A stretch of DNA of 64,000 nt from JAAYTY01 sp964569245. GTDB lineage: Bacteria; Fermentibacterota; Fermentibacteria; Fermentibacterales; Fermentibacteraceae. Every line of letters starts with the position of its first letter. Position 1 is the stretch's first letter. The position numbers were made by a program, and so were the translations under genes. Positions 43,417-53,056 of this stretch are shown here, one piece after another. Location of the stretch: assembly GCA_964569245.1 (NCBI GenBank), contig CAZMTK010000010.1, positions 25,416 to 89,415 on the forward strand, read 5' to 3'. The notes below the pieces were generated by a model. That model saw only the letters and a program-made list of their open reading frames with translations, did not search any database and was not told the DNA's origin.

Positions 43417-44453
43417 CTGTTCCCGGAGCCCGCAGCCTGCCTCCTGGCCAGGTGAAGCCTGTCGCCGGCCTGAATGAGATCGCCGGTGATGTTGGTGGTC
43501 ACCAGGGCTGCGGAGGAGGCCGCCTCGGTCGAGAGGATGATCACCTCGGAAATGGGAATGTCGGCGGTGTCCACGGACTCGTTCGAGGGATTAGTGACCC
43601 TGGCTCCGTACTTCCAGGCCTGGAAGACGTCTCCTGCGCTTATGCCGTCGTCGCTCCCCACGTTGAGATATACGACGTCGTAGGCATAGGAGTTGGTGAA
43701 GTCCTCGTCCTGGAGGGCGAGCACGAAGGCATCCACGCTCTCCTCGACCGGCTGGTTCCTGACCTGGACGGGCGAGGCCGGGCTGTAGTCCACGATCGCG
43801 TCGCCGACATGCACCGGCAGGTACGTCTGGTCCAGAAGGGCCACGCTGGTGGATTCGGTGTTGTCGAGGACGCGGCAGATTCCCGCAACCCTGACCACCC
43901 GGCCGGCGGAATCGCCTGTCTCCGGGTCGATCACGGACTCACCGAGCCTGATGATGTGGAAGAAGTCTCCCGGTTCTACCCCGTCGATCGAGCCGAGATC
44001 GATCTCGATCATGTCGCCGACGTAAGCGTCGTCGTTGACAGGGATTCCCTGCTCCTCGACGTTGACGCCGAGGACGAACCCGCGCACGGGCACGGCCGAT
44101 GGCGCGACGTAGCCGGCGGTCTCGAGCCTGAGCCTGCTGATCATGGGGATGGATGCAGCGAAGGTAGGGGCTTCGAGCACTGCGGCGCTTCCGTAGGTGC
44201 TCGCGCCGCGGGAGACCGTCGCACCGGCGATGTCGGGAAGGACGAGCACCATGCCCGGCATCAACGCCTCGGGTGCCGGCAGGAAGGAGTTGGCCGCGAG
44301 AATCTCGTCCCAGTAGTCGGCATCGCCGTAGAATCTCAGAGCTATGTCCGAGAGGGTGTCGCCGTAGCCAGCCACGTAAGTGCCCGCACCGGCGGAAGCG
44401 CCGGCGACGACCGCGAGCAAGAGGACATGGATGCCGCAAGGTGACCTGTGCAT
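43413..44453 (-). CDS. Secreted LysM-domain protein
   Basis: 346 residues from ATG at 44453, with GGAGG six bases upstream. A signal peptide (hydrophobic stretch LLLAVVAGASAGAGT) is followed by a LysM domain (about residues 25-72: YGDTLSDIALRFYGDADYW, ILAANSFLP) that would bind peptidoglycan. The remaining 270 residues are acidic and beta-rich, with two similar FxIIRLG/VFQAWKYG segments that may be a duplicated module. It opens the operon LysM - L12-like - xerD - unknown - MBL. Confidence 0.85.
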   Translation of the reverse strand: MHRSPCGIHVLLLAVVAGASAGAGTYVAGYGDTLSDIALRFYGDADYWDEILAANSFLPAPEALMPGMVLVLPDIAGATVSRGASTYGSAAVLEAPTFAASIPMISRLRLETAGYVAPSAVPVRGFVLGVNVEEQGIPVNDDAYVGDMIEIDLGSIDGVEPGDFFHIIRLGESVIDPETGDSAGRVVRVAGICRVLDNTESTSVALLDQTYLPVHVGDAIVDYSPASPVQVRNQPVEESVDAFVLALQDEDFTNSYAYDVVYLNVGSDDGISAGDVFQAWKYGARVTNPSNESVDTADIPISEVIILSTEAASSAALVTTNITGDLIQAGDRLHLARRQAAGSGNR

Positions 44454-44525
44454 TTCTGACCTCCCCCACCGGCCGGTTCGTGTCCCGGCTCGAGTTGCCA
44501 TGTCACGAACTTCATAACTTCATAA

Positions 44526-44555
44526 TATCTAAACTTCAACTCCTGTGCTTGTCAA
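44526..44555 (-). promoter_or_regulatory. Promoter for the LysM-xerD operon
   Basis: On the minus strand, consensus TTGACA (44555-44550), an 18-base spacer and TAGATA (44531-44526). An AT-rich tandem ACTTCATA repeat follows at about 44511-44523. Confidence 0.6.
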
Positions 44556-44560
44556 CCTGT

Positions 44561-45265
44561 CTAACGGCGTGCTGGAAATAGCACTACGGCATCCCTCCCG
44601 GGGGTCTCCCCCACGGTCACCGACACGGTGTACGAGCCGGCAGGAGTGCTCGTCTCGGGGAGGTTCACGGCCAGCCAGAGCTCTCCCGAGGCGTCTGCGA
44701 CACCGTTCCATTCCTCTCCTGCCGTGAAGGGTGCGCCGTCCTCTCCTATTCGCGCGACCAGGCTCCCGTCGCGAGCCTCGGGAATCCTCGAGAGGCTGGT
44801 GCCGGTTCTCTCCAGACCCTCGGGACCGGAAGCTCCAGTTGCGAAGGTGGCTGCTCCGCCGGCAAGCAGGACGACCTGCGCGCCCCGCTCGACGACGATG
44901 TGCGTGTTCACCCAGCCTGCTGCGGCGGGTATGTCGAGGAGGGCCGATTCCGCCCCTGTAGCACCCCATATGACGCACGACACGTCCTTCAGTCTCGCGG
45001 AGACCTCGCCGCCGGCCCTGGAGCAGACCAGCCTCCCCTCGGAGACGGTGACGCTCCCCGTGAACGAGGCGCCGCTCCTGAGGACTACCCTGGCCTCCGA
45101 TGAAGGCACCGGGCACGAGAATCCCCTGAATTCGGCGGTTCCCCCGCCGAGCGACTCGAGGCGGCCCAGCAGTACCTCGCCTCCACCGGTGACGAGCCTG
45201 TCCCCCGGTCTCGCGCAGCCCGCAAGGATCGCCAGCAGGACAGCGGACGCAGCAAGCAGTCTCAT
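44561..45265 (-). CDS. Lipoprotein of unknown function
   Basis: 234 residues from ATG at 45265, overlapping the lon stop as ATGA. The signal sequence ends in lipobox LAILAGC. The mature part is beta-rich and poor in Lys, with GSYTVSVTVGE near the C-terminus. No family is recognised. Position directly after lon suggests coupling to the stress operon hsp20-lon. Confidence 0.75.
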   Translation of the reverse strand: MRLLAASAVLLAILAGCARPGDRLVTGGGEVLLGRLESLGGGTAEFRGFSCPVPSSEARVVLRSGASFTGSVTVSEGRLVCSRAGGEVSARLKDVSCVIWGATGAESALLDIPAAAGWVNTHIVVERGAQVVLLAGGAATFATGASGPEGLERTGTSLSRIPEARDGSLVARIGEDGAPFTAGEEWNGVADASGELWLAVNLPETSTPAGSYTVSVTVGETPGRDAVVLFPARR

Positions 45266-47595
45266 GAACCACCTCTCAGGAGCATCAGGGAGACCGCGTC
45301 CTCCACCGTGTCGACCGGTATGAAGCGCATCTCCCGCCTGAGGTCGGAATCGACCTCCTCCAGATCCCTCTCGTTCTCCCTCGGTATCAGGACCGACTGA
45401 ATCCCGGCGGCCGCCGCCCCTATGACCTTCTCCTTGATGCCCCCCACGGCCATCACCCTCCCGTGGAGGGTCATCTCGCCGGTGACCGCAACATCGTGCC
45501 TGACCGGCGTCCCGGAAAGAGCAGAGAGGATCGAGAGCGCGATCGCCACGCCTGCGGAGGGGCCGTCCTTCGGGGTGGCTCCAGCCGGCACGTGCACATG
45601 GAGGTCCAGCTTCTGGAAATCGGCTTCGACGCCGTAGCTCCCCGCGCGCGACCGCACCCACGACAGGGCCGCCTGGGCCGACTCCTTCATGACGTCCCCG
45701 AGCTGTCCGGTGAGGACCAGCCGGCCCGATCCCGGCATCGTAGCCGTCTCCACGAAGAGGATCTCGCCGCCAGACGGGGTCCAGGCCAGCCCGGTCGCCA
45801 CTCCTACCCTGGCGGTCCTGCCGGCGGTCTCGGAAAGGTATCTGACCGGGCCGAGCAGCCTGCCCAGGTTGCCCTTCGTCACCAGGACCCTTGGATCCCT
45901 TCCCGATGCGACCTCCACGGCGACCCGCCTGGCGATCTTCCCGATCTGCCTCTCCAGCTCCCTGACGCCCGCTTCGCGGGTGTAGCCTTCTATGACCCCG
46001 GTCAGACCGTTCTTCGAGAACCTGACGGACCTGCCGGTCAGACCGCAGCTCTTGAGCTGCTTGGGTATCAGATAGCGCCGCGCGATCTCCCTCTTGTCCC
46101 TGACGGTGTATCCCGAGAGCCGGATCACCTCCATCCTGTCGAGGAGGGGGGGAGGAATGGTCTCGAGGAGGTTCGCCGTGGTGATGAACTCCACGCTGCT
46201 CAGGTCGAACGGGACGTTGAGATAGTTGTCCCGGAAGGAGAAGTTCTGCTCCTGGTCGAGAACCTCGAGGAGGGCCGACGTAGGATCGCCCCTGAAGTCG
46301 CGTCCGATCTTGTCCACCTCGTCGAGCATGAAGACCGGATTGTTGCTGCCGGCCTCGCGGAGACCCTGTATGATCCTGCCCGGCATCGCTCCCACATAGG
46401 TTCTGCGGTGTCCCCTTATCTCGGCCTCGTCGTGGACGCCTCCGAGCGATATCCTCACGAACTTGCGGCCGGTCGCCCTCGCGATGCTCCGGCCCATCGA
46501 GGTCTTGCCCACGCCGGGAGGACCGACGAAGCACAGTATGGGGCCCGCCGCCTGTCTGTTGAGCTTCCTCACGGCCAGGAACTCGAGGATGCGCTCCTTC
46601 ACGTCCTTCAGATCGTAGTGGTCCTGGTCCAGTATGGCTCTCGCCTTGTCAATCTCGATCTGGTCCTCGGTGCTCTCCATCCACGGGAGCTGCAGTATCA
46701 GCTCCACATAGGTCCTCGAGACGGCCACCTCGGGCATGCCGGACGGCATCCTGGCGAGCCTGTCTATCTCCTCCTCGGCGGCCTTCCTAACGTCCTGGGG
46801 AAGCTGCTTGGATGCCAGCCTCTCCCTCAGCTCGGCGGCCTCGGGGTTCTCGCCCTCTCCCGAGCCCAGCTCTCGCTGGATGGCCTTCATCTGCTCCTTG
46901 AGCCAGTACTCCTTCTGATCCTTCTCTATCTCCGACCTGACCTGGCCCTGTATCTTGTTCCTTAGCTTGAGGATCTTTATCTCCCTGGACATGATCTGGG
47001 AAAGGAGCTTGAGACGGGGCAGGATGCCGTTCTCCTCGAGGACGGCCTGCTTGTCCTGCGTGGTCGCCTCGATGCCGGAGGCGGCTATGAAGCCGAGCCT
47101 CTCCGGGTCCTTGAGGAGTCCCATGAGCTGGACCTCGTCCGGCACGCCAGGGGACAGCTCTACTATCTGCTTGAGCTGCATCTCTATGTTCTTGCGCCAG
47201 GCCTCGACCTCCTCCGGCTTCTGGGGCCACTCGGTGTGAAGCTGCTCGACTTCCGCCACGAGGAAGGGGCTTCTCTGACTGAAGGACCTTATGGCGAACC
47301 TCGCGAGACCCTTCAGGCTCAGCCTGACAACTTCGCCGGGAAACCTGTAGAGCTTCACTATCCCGGCCGCGGTGCCGACCCGGTAGAGGTCGTCGGGGTC
47401 GTTGGCCGGAGTGTCCGCGCCCTTCGAGGCTACGAGGCCTATGATCTTGTTTCCCACGACCGCCCTGTCGACCAGTTCGATCTGTGCGGGGTCGGTCACA
47501 GTCAGCGGGATGATCGAGTAGGGGAACGCCACCCCCTCCTGCAGGGGCAGTATGGGGAGGCTCGCGGGAAGCGAGTACTCGTGCTCAGGGGCCAT
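45262..47595 (-). CDS. lon: ATP-dependent protease Lon
   Basis: 777 residues. N-terminal substrate-binding domain (LPILPLQEGVAFPYSIIPL), AAA+ module with Walker A GPPGVGKTSMGRSIA and Walker B region VFMLDEVDKIG, and C-terminal protease domain with the catalytic Ser in KDGPSAGVA and Lys in GGIKEKVIGAAAAGI. It overlaps hsp20 by 11 bases and the downstream lipoprotein by 4 bases. Confidence 0.97.
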   Translation of the reverse strand: MAPEHEYSLPASLPILPLQEGVAFPYSIIPLTVTDPAQIELVDRAVVGNKIIGLVASKGADTPANDPDDLYRVGTAAGIVKLYRFPGEVVRLSLKGLARFAIRSFSQRSPFLVAEVEQLHTEWPQKPEEVEAWRKNIEMQLKQIVELSPGVPDEVQLMGLLKDPERLGFIAASGIEATTQDKQAVLEENGILPRLKLLSQIMSREIKILKLRNKIQGQVRSEIEKDQKEYWLKEQMKAIQRELGSGEGENPEAAELRERLASKQLPQDVRKAAEEEIDRLARMPSGMPEVAVSRTYVELILQLPWMESTEDQIEIDKARAILDQDHYDLKDVKERILEFLAVRKLNRQAAGPILCFVGPPGVGKTSMGRSIARATGRKFVRISLGGVHDEAEIRGHRRTYVGAMPGRIIQGLREAGSNNPVFMLDEVDKIGRDFRGDPTSALLEVLDQEQNFSFRDNYLNVPFDLSSVEFITTANLLETIPPPLLDRMEVIRLSGYTVRDKREIARRYLIPKQLKSCGLTGRSVRFSKNGLTGVIEGYTREAGVRELERQIGKIARRVAVEVASGRDPRVLVTKGNLGRLLGPVRYLSETAGRTARVGVATGLAWTPSGGEILFVETATMPGSGRLVLTGQLGDVMKESAQAALSWVRSRAGSYGVEADFQKLDLHVHVPAGATPKDGPSAGVAIALSILSALSGTPVRHDVAVTGEMTLHGRVMAVGGIKEKVIGAAAAGIQSVLIPRENERDLEEVDSDLRREMRFIPVDTVEDAVSLMLLRGGS

Positions 47596-47965
47596 TGCCC
47601 GCCTCTATGCGCTCGGGGCCCTGGTCCTCGCCCTCGATGCCTATGGTCACGGATTTCGACGACTCCCTGGGAAGGACGATCCTGAGGACTCCGTCCCTCA
47701 TGATCGCCGTCGCTCCCGACGCGTCAATCCTGCCGGGAAGCTCGATCTCCCTCTCGAAGCGCCCAGTCCGGATCTCCAGCCTGTCGGCGGCGCGCCCCCG
47801 CTCGGGATCTCCCCGGACGCCGCGTATGAGCACCGAGCGCTGCTCCACTCTCAGCTCGACCAGATCCCTGGGGATTCCCGGCAGATCGACATAGAGGATG
47901 TAGCTGTCCGGCGTTTCGTAGAGGTCGACCGCCGGAGACCAGGCTGCCCCGAGTCCGGATGGCAA
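47585..47965 (-). CDS. Small heat-shock protein Hsp20
   Basis: 126 residues, probably from TTG at 47965. The alpha-crystallin domain is clear: SPAVDLYETPDSYILYVDLPG, TGRFEREIELPGRID and the closing DGVLRIVLPR. It lies between the TPR-PEGA gene and lon; a holdase chaperone beside Lon is functionally sensible. Confidence 0.92.
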   Translation of the reverse strand: MPSGLGAAWSPAVDLYETPDSYILYVDLPGIPRDLVELRVEQRSVLIRGVRGDPERGRAADRLEIRTGRFEREIELPGRIDASGATAIMRDGVLRIVLPRESSKSVTIGIEGEDQGPERIEAGNGP

Positions 47966-47975
47966 GGCCGCCCCG

Positions 47976-50228
47976 CTACTCGATGTCGAAGCGGACCTGG
48001 ACCGCGGTGGTCACCTCGACCGGTACGCCTCCCTGCGTGGCGGGGTTGAACCGCCACTGTCTCACCGCATCGGCCGCAGCCTGACCGCAGCCCAGGCCGA
48101 GGGGATCGTTCGTGACGGTCACGCCCTGCACGGATCCGTCGGTGCCCACCCGGACCTCGAGGGTCACGAACCCGTGCACGTCCCCCCTCTGCGCCGCGAG
48201 GCTGGGAATCTGCGGGGCCACCTGGCTCGTAGGGAACGGAGGGATGACCGGCTGCTCCTCGATGATCTCCGGTTCGTCGGGGATCTCCTGGGCTGTGTAG
48301 CGTATCGAGGTGTCCTCGCCGAGGGTTATGGTGACGGTCTGCACCTGGTCCTCGTAGTCGGGATTCGTCAGCCTCACCGTGTAGGTGCCGGGCTCCAGCT
48401 CGATGGGAGGAAGCGGCGTCTGTCCGTAGTCCACCCCGTTGATGGTCACCTGGGCCCAGGGCTCCGGCCCTATCAGGAGCCTTCCCGTGTTGACCTCCTC
48501 CTCGAGCGTCACGACCTGGCTGAAGCCGTCCGGGCCGAGGTCAATGCTCCTGGTCCAGTCCAGCCGGCCCTCCATCGTGACCAGCAGAGAATGTCTTCCC
48601 CTGTCGGCGATGTGCGTGACGCGCCTGCCGGAGCCCACCTGGACTCCGTCCACGTAGAACACCGCGGTGCCGGGAATCTCGCCTGCGAGGGTAAGCGATA
48701 TCTGGGAGGTCTCCGGAGAGAGCAGCGCGAGCTGCTGGGTGAAAGGCCCGGGAACGTCCACCAGAACAGTCTCGGGAAGGGAGTTGTACCCCTGGAGCAC
48801 GGCCTGGAAGACGTGCTGTCCTGTTCTCGTGGGGAAGGGAATCTGCGAAGCCGGCTGACCGTCCACAAGGAAGGTCACCTCTCCGTCCTCGGGCTGCTCC
48901 TCGCCCTCCGGCATCAGGAGGTCGAAGCTTATCTCCGCCGTGCCCGTGCCGAGCGGCTGCATGACGAGGGTGTCGGACAGAACCTGCCCCTGGCCGAGAT
49001 CGAGCTGCATGGACAGCAATTCGTAGCCGTCGGCCCTGACCTCTATCTGCCTGGTCCCGAAGTCGGTGCCCGTGAGAGTGTACACGCCTCCCGCACCCGG
49101 ACTGACCGGGACTCCGTCCACGTTGACGGCCGCGGACTGGGGACCCTCCACAACGAGGCTGGCCGTGTAGGGCACTATCTCCGGGACGACGGGCTGGGGC
49201 TTCTTCCTGAAGACGAAGACCACCAGCACCACCACGGCGACGATCAAAAGGGATGCAGCGGCTATGACCAGCACCGGAGGCTTTCCCCTCCCTGCGGCCG
49301 GGACTGCCTCTCTCGGTCTTGCTTCGGCTGCCGGTTCCAATGCGGAGGGCTTTCTCGGAGCCTCCTTCACGGCGGGAATCGGAGCCTGCGATACAGATAC
49401 TGCCGGCGCCGTGGCCTTCTCCAGCTTCGTCGTCAGGTCCGATATCAGCTGGCTTTCAGGAAATCGCTCCCTGGCATCCCTCGCTATGGCGAGGGCCTCT
49501 TCGTAGGAACTCGCGGCGATCCTGTCCCTGATGGCGGCGACAGCCTGATCCTCGGAGGCCAGCAGAACCGCGCCTTCGTGCACCGGTTCCGCCTCGGGAA
49601 GGGGCGGGTGCTCCTCGATCTCGATCGGTACCGGTTCCTCCTCGAACTCCTCAGCGGCGAGAGGCTCTGCCGGTCGTGCCCCCTGCTCCCCGGCCGACTC
49701 GATCTCTCCTACGAGTCTCGCCAGCGCGGGAGAGGAAGGCCAGAAGTCGAAGATTGCCCTGGCCTGCTCGACCGCCCCTGCGGGATCGCCGGCCCTCAGC
49801 CTGGTGAGCCCGAGGTCGGCGAGGTTGTTCGCTTTGATGGCCCGCTTGACAAGCTTGATGCGCTTCTGGATCTCGGGATTCTCTGGATCCTGCCTGCGGG
49901 CTCTCTCGAGCTCCTGCAGGGCCCTGATCTCGTCTCCCGAATCGGCTGCCTCCTGAGAGCGCCTCAGGCACGCATCCACGAAGCTCTCGCCGGACGACAC
50001 TGAGGAGTCGTCGGGGCTGTGCCCGCGTACGGTCCTGGAGCGCCTGAAAGCGTGCATGGCGGAGATCTCGCGCTCGATGGTCTGGATCTCCTCGCGGACC
50101 TTGTCGTTTCCGGGATTTAGATCGAGGGCCTTGCGGAGCGTCTTCAGCGCCTGCTCGCGGTCTCCGGCGTCGACCTGCCTGCGCGCGGTGCGTAGCAACT
50201 CGTTGATGCGTTCCTCAGCAGCGCTCAT
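47976..50228 (-). CDS. TPR - membrane - PEGA - TonB C-terminal domain protein
   Basis: 750 residues. TPR helices at residues about 1-170 (EQALKTLRKALDLNPGNDKV), a variable Glu/Pro linker, a membrane segment near 325-345 (VIAAASLLIVAVVVLVVFVF), then PEGA-like beta modules (VNTGRLLIGPEPWAQVTING and similar) and a terminal TonB_C domain (ADAVRQWRFNPATQGGVP). The N-terminus would be cytoplasmic and the PEGA-TonB part periplasmic. SD AGGGGGG precedes the ATG at 50228. The 150 bases up to recG show no gene. Confidence 0.85.
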   Translation of the reverse strand: MSAAEERINELLRTARRQVDAGDREQALKTLRKALDLNPGNDKVREEIQTIEREISAMHAFRRSRTVRGHSPDDSSVSSGESFVDACLRRSQEAADSGDEIRALQELERARRQDPENPEIQKRIKLVKRAIKANNLADLGLTRLRAGDPAGAVEQARAIFDFWPSSPALARLVGEIESAGEQGARPAEPLAAEEFEEEPVPIEIEEHPPLPEAEPVHEGAVLLASEDQAVAAIRDRIAASSYEEALAIARDARERFPESQLISDLTTKLEKATAPAVSVSQAPIPAVKEAPRKPSALEPAAEARPREAVPAAGRGKPPVLVIAAASLLIVAVVVLVVFVFRKKPQPVVPEIVPYTASLVVEGPQSAAVNVDGVPVSPGAGGVYTLTGTDFGTRQIEVRADGYELLSMQLDLGQGQVLSDTLVMQPLGTGTAEISFDLLMPEGEEQPEDGEVTFLVDGQPASQIPFPTRTGQHVFQAVLQGYNSLPETVLVDVPGPFTQQLALLSPETSQISLTLAGEIPGTAVFYVDGVQVGSGRRVTHIADRGRHSLLVTMEGRLDWTRSIDLGPDGFSQVVTLEEEVNTGRLLIGPEPWAQVTINGVDYGQTPLPPIELEPGTYTVRLTNPDYEDQVQTVTITLGEDTSIRYTAQEIPDEPEIIEEQPVIPPFPTSQVAPQIPSLAAQRGDVHGFVTLEVRVGTDGSVQGVTVTNDPLGLGCGQAAADAVRQWRFNPATQGGVPVEVTTAVQVRFDIE

Positions 50229-50379
50229 CTAACCCCCCTGCCAGCGAAGCGGGGACCCCGCATTTGAGCTACAGCACTACACCACGGCCTCGGTTCGCGC
50301 CCGGGCCTTTCCTCCGGCTGTCATTCAATATTCCACTGGCGAGGCCTGGTGGCAACAGCCGAGCCTCCCTGCCTGAGTC

Positions 50380-52407
50380 TCACACGCCTGGTGCGCCGGT
50401 GGTGCCGAACCTCCATCGCATCTCATGCTCCGTCACATTGTTCGACGGCTCCGAAGCAAGGGTCCGTGCCCTGTCCACGAGATCGGAATCCCTGTACAGG
50501 TCTGCTACCCGGAAGAGAGGCAGGCCATGCTGCCTGGTTCCTGCAAGGTCTCCAGGCCCCCTGAGCTCCAGGTCCTTGCGGGCTATCTCGAGCCCGTCGC
50601 CAGTCCTCTCCAGCTCGGCGAGGCGCTCGCGCGCCTCGGCCGAGGCGTTACCGTCGCTCATCAGGAAGCACCACGCATCCCCCCCGCCCCGGCCGATCCT
50701 CCCCCTGAGCTGGTGGAGCTGGCTCAGCCCGAACCTGTCGGCGTGGGCGACGATCATCACCGTGGCGCTCGGGACGTCCAGGCCGACCTCTACAACGGTG
50801 GTGCCGACCAGGACCGATGTGCGTCCCTCGGCGAAGTCCTCCGACGCGGCGATCTTCTCGGCCGCTCCCATCGCCCCGTGAACCAGGCCCACTCCGTACT
50901 TCCCGGCGGGGCCTCTCCTGAGAGCCTCCCAGCCGCTCACCGCATCCCTGAGGTCCGAGCCCCCGGCGCTGTCGCGCAGGGGGTACACCACGAAGGCCCT
51001 CTCCCCCTTCTCGAGACGCTCGAGCATGAACCTGAAGACACGGGCGCGGCCCTCGGGCCCCACGACCCTGGTGCGGATCTCGCCCCTCCCCGGGGGCATC
51101 TCGTCGATCCTCGACAGGTCCAGGTCTCCGTAGAGAGTCATCGCCAGCGTCCTCGGTATCGGAGTGGCCGAGATGACAAGCATGTGGGGCCTGGGGACGA
51201 ATCCCCTCAGGAGCGCCTCCCTCTGCTCCACACCGAACTTGTGCTGCTCGTCCACCACCATGAGCGAAAGGAGGGGGGGCCGCGCTCCTGGTTCGAGCAC
51301 GGCGTGCGTCCCGACGAGCACGTCGATGCCTCCAGAGGAGACACCCTCCAGGATGTCCCGCCTCGCCCTGGCGGGCGTCCCGCCGGTCAGAAGCGCAGTT
51401 CTGACAGGCAGACCCCGGAACAGCCTGGAGAGGGTCTTCTCGTGCTGGGCGGCCAGCACCTCGGTCGGAGCCAGGACGACGGACTGCCTGCCGGCGCAGG
51501 CGCACGCCCAGCATGCCGCGGCCGCCACCACGGTCTTCCCGCAGCCCACTTCTCCCTGGACCAGCCTTCTCATCGCCCTTGCGGACTCCATGTCCGAGAG
51601 GATCTCCTGCACGACGGCGACCTGAGAGCGGGTCATCGAGAACGGGAGGGCGGAGAGGAACCTCTCCATTCCGCCCTCCGCCGGAGCGATCGGCGTCGAG
51701 GCCTCCCTGGCCGCGGCTTCCCGGATCCCCGAGAGCATCGCCTGGAACACGAGCAGCTCCTCGAGGGCCAGAAGCCTCCTCGCGGACTCGGCTTCCTCGG
51801 GAGAGGACGGCCTGTGGACCGCATCGAAAACCTCCCATCTCGACCCGAATCCCCCGTCGGCAAGAACCGAAGCAGGAAGGATTTCCGGGATCGAGCCGCG
51901 AAGGTCGTCGAGAACCCCGCCTACGAGCCTCCTCATGACGCCCTGGCTGAGGCCGGAGCAGAGAGGATAGACGGGAATCACCGCCCCGCCCTCGAGCTCG
52001 CTCGCCTCGGACTCGTCGAGGAAGTCTATGCCGGGATGTGCCATCGAAAGGCCGGACCACGCCTCCACGTGGCCGGACGCCAGCAGGCGCACGCCCTTCG
52101 CGAGCCTCCGCGCCAGATAGCCGGCGTTGAAGAAGGTGAGCGTGAGCCTTCCCGTGCCGTCCTCGACGACTGCATGGAAGATCCTCCTGCCTCCCCTGGT
52201 GCGCCTCTCGCCCGAGACTGTCACCACGCCCCTCACGGTGGCTTCAGAACCCACTTCCAGCGCGGAGATGTCGGTGATCCTGCGGCGGTCCAGGTACCTG
52301 CGAGGCATGTGGAGAAGCAGGTCGCCCCGGGAGACTATGCCCAGTCTCCCGAGGAGGGCCGCCCTGCCTGGCCCCACTCCCCTGGCGTATCGCACGTTTC
52401 CGTCCAC
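50380..52407 (-). CDS. recG: ATP-dependent DNA helicase RecG
   Basis: Replication-fork remodelling helicase, 675 residues from GTG at 52407, preceded by GGAGGTG. Wedge/OB domain in the N-terminal third (LHMPRRYLDRRRITDI), Walker A GEVGCGKTVVAA, DEQH box MVVDEQHKFGVEQR, and the C-terminal LRGRIGRGG motif VI. The frame is open further upstream, but that extension has no RecG similarity. Confidence 0.96.
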   Translation of the reverse strand: MDGNVRYARGVGPGRAALLGRLGIVSRGDLLLHMPRRYLDRRRITDISALEVGSEATVRGVVTVSGERRTRGGRRIFHAVVEDGTGRLTLTFFNAGYLARRLAKGVRLLASGHVEAWSGLSMAHPGIDFLDESEASELEGGAVIPVYPLCSGLSQGVMRRLVGGVLDDLRGSIPEILPASVLADGGFGSRWEVFDAVHRPSSPEEAESARRLLALEELLVFQAMLSGIREAAAREASTPIAPAEGGMERFLSALPFSMTRSQVAVVQEILSDMESARAMRRLVQGEVGCGKTVVAAAACWACACAGRQSVVLAPTEVLAAQHEKTLSRLFRGLPVRTALLTGGTPARARRDILEGVSSGGIDVLVGTHAVLEPGARPPLLSLMVVDEQHKFGVEQREALLRGFVPRPHMLVISATPIPRTLAMTLYGDLDLSRIDEMPPGRGEIRTRVVGPEGRARVFRFMLERLEKGERAFVVYPLRDSAGGSDLRDAVSGWEALRRGPAGKYGVGLVHGAMGAAEKIAASEDFAEGRTSVLVGTTVVEVGLDVPSATVMIVAHADRFGLSQLHQLRGRIGRGGGDAWCFLMSDGNASAEARERLAELERTGDGLEIARKDLELRGPGDLAGTRQHGLPLFRVADLYRDSDLVDRARTLASEPSNNVTEHEMRWRFGTTGAPGV

Positions 52408-52465
52408 TCGGCACCACCTCCGAGAACCTATCCGGGAGAGGCTCCGGAGGCAAGCTCGAGAGCAC

Positions 52466-52494
52466 TTGACGAAAATCCGGGGTGCGGCTATTGA
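52466..52494 (+). promoter_or_regulatory. Promoter for the plus-strand TPR gene
   Basis: TTGACG (52466-52471), a 17-base spacer and TATTGA (52489-52494), 44 bases before the ATG at 52538, in the divergent gap with recG. Confidence 0.6.
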
Positions 52495-52537
52495 CGGGCC
52501 ATCCCTGGCCCATGGAAGCACGGAGGTCACTGCGGGG

Positions 52538-53056
52538 ATGGATCGCAAGCCGGGCAGAAAGGAGCTCCTGAAGGCCGTCGCGCGCAGCGCGAAGGACATT
52601 CAGTCCCGTCTGATGCTCTCGCGCATCTACATGGACGACCACACCCCGGGAAAGGCGCTGGAGCTCCTGGAGCAGGTGGTGGAGATCGATCCCGACAACG
52701 CCGAGGCCTGGCTCAGGATCGGCCTGTGCTGGGGCATGTCCCTGCTCGAGAACCTGCCTTCGGTCGAGATCTGGGGCGAGGAGAAGGACGAGGAGCTGAT
52801 GGTGGAGAACGCCATCCACGCCCTCGAGAAGGCCATCGAGTTCGACCCGGAGCTGGTGACGGCATACAACGCCATGGCCAGGCTGTACATGATCAGGGGG
52901 CAGGAGGAGGAGGCCATAGAGCTCTTCAGCCTGTCGCTGTCGATAGACCAGTCGCAGCTCGACGTGGTTGACGAGCTTCAGGAGATCACCGGCAGCCCTG
53001 CCTGGGAGCTCCTCGACAAGGAGACCGACATGGGCGACGACGAGGACGGGTTCTAG
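52538..53056 (+). CDS. Small TPR protein
   Basis: 172 residues from ATG at 52538 (GGAGG 11 bases upstream). Two to three TPR units: ALELLEQVVEIDPDNAEAWL, HALEKAIEFDPELVTAYNAM and AIELFSLSLSIDQSQ. The C-terminus is acidic. No signal peptide, so probably a cytoplasmic adaptor. It shares the palindromic CTAG with the stop of the convergent panE-like gene. Confidence 0.85.
   Translation: MDRKPGRKELLKAVARSAKDIQSRLMLSRIYMDDHTPGKALELLEQVVEIDPDNAEAWLRIGLCWGMSLLENLPSVEIWGEEKDEELMVENAIHALEKAIEFDPELVTAYNAMARLYMIRGQEEEAIELFSLSLSIDQSQLDVVDELQEITGSPAWELLDKETDMGDDEDGF

Noticed and set aside
50425..52494. 689-residue plus-strand frame opposite recG
   Set aside because: Low-complexity, no family features; recG is certain.
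53053..53056. CTAG shared by convergent stops as a regulatory signal
   Set aside because: A palindromic TAG overlap is a chance consequence of tight packing.
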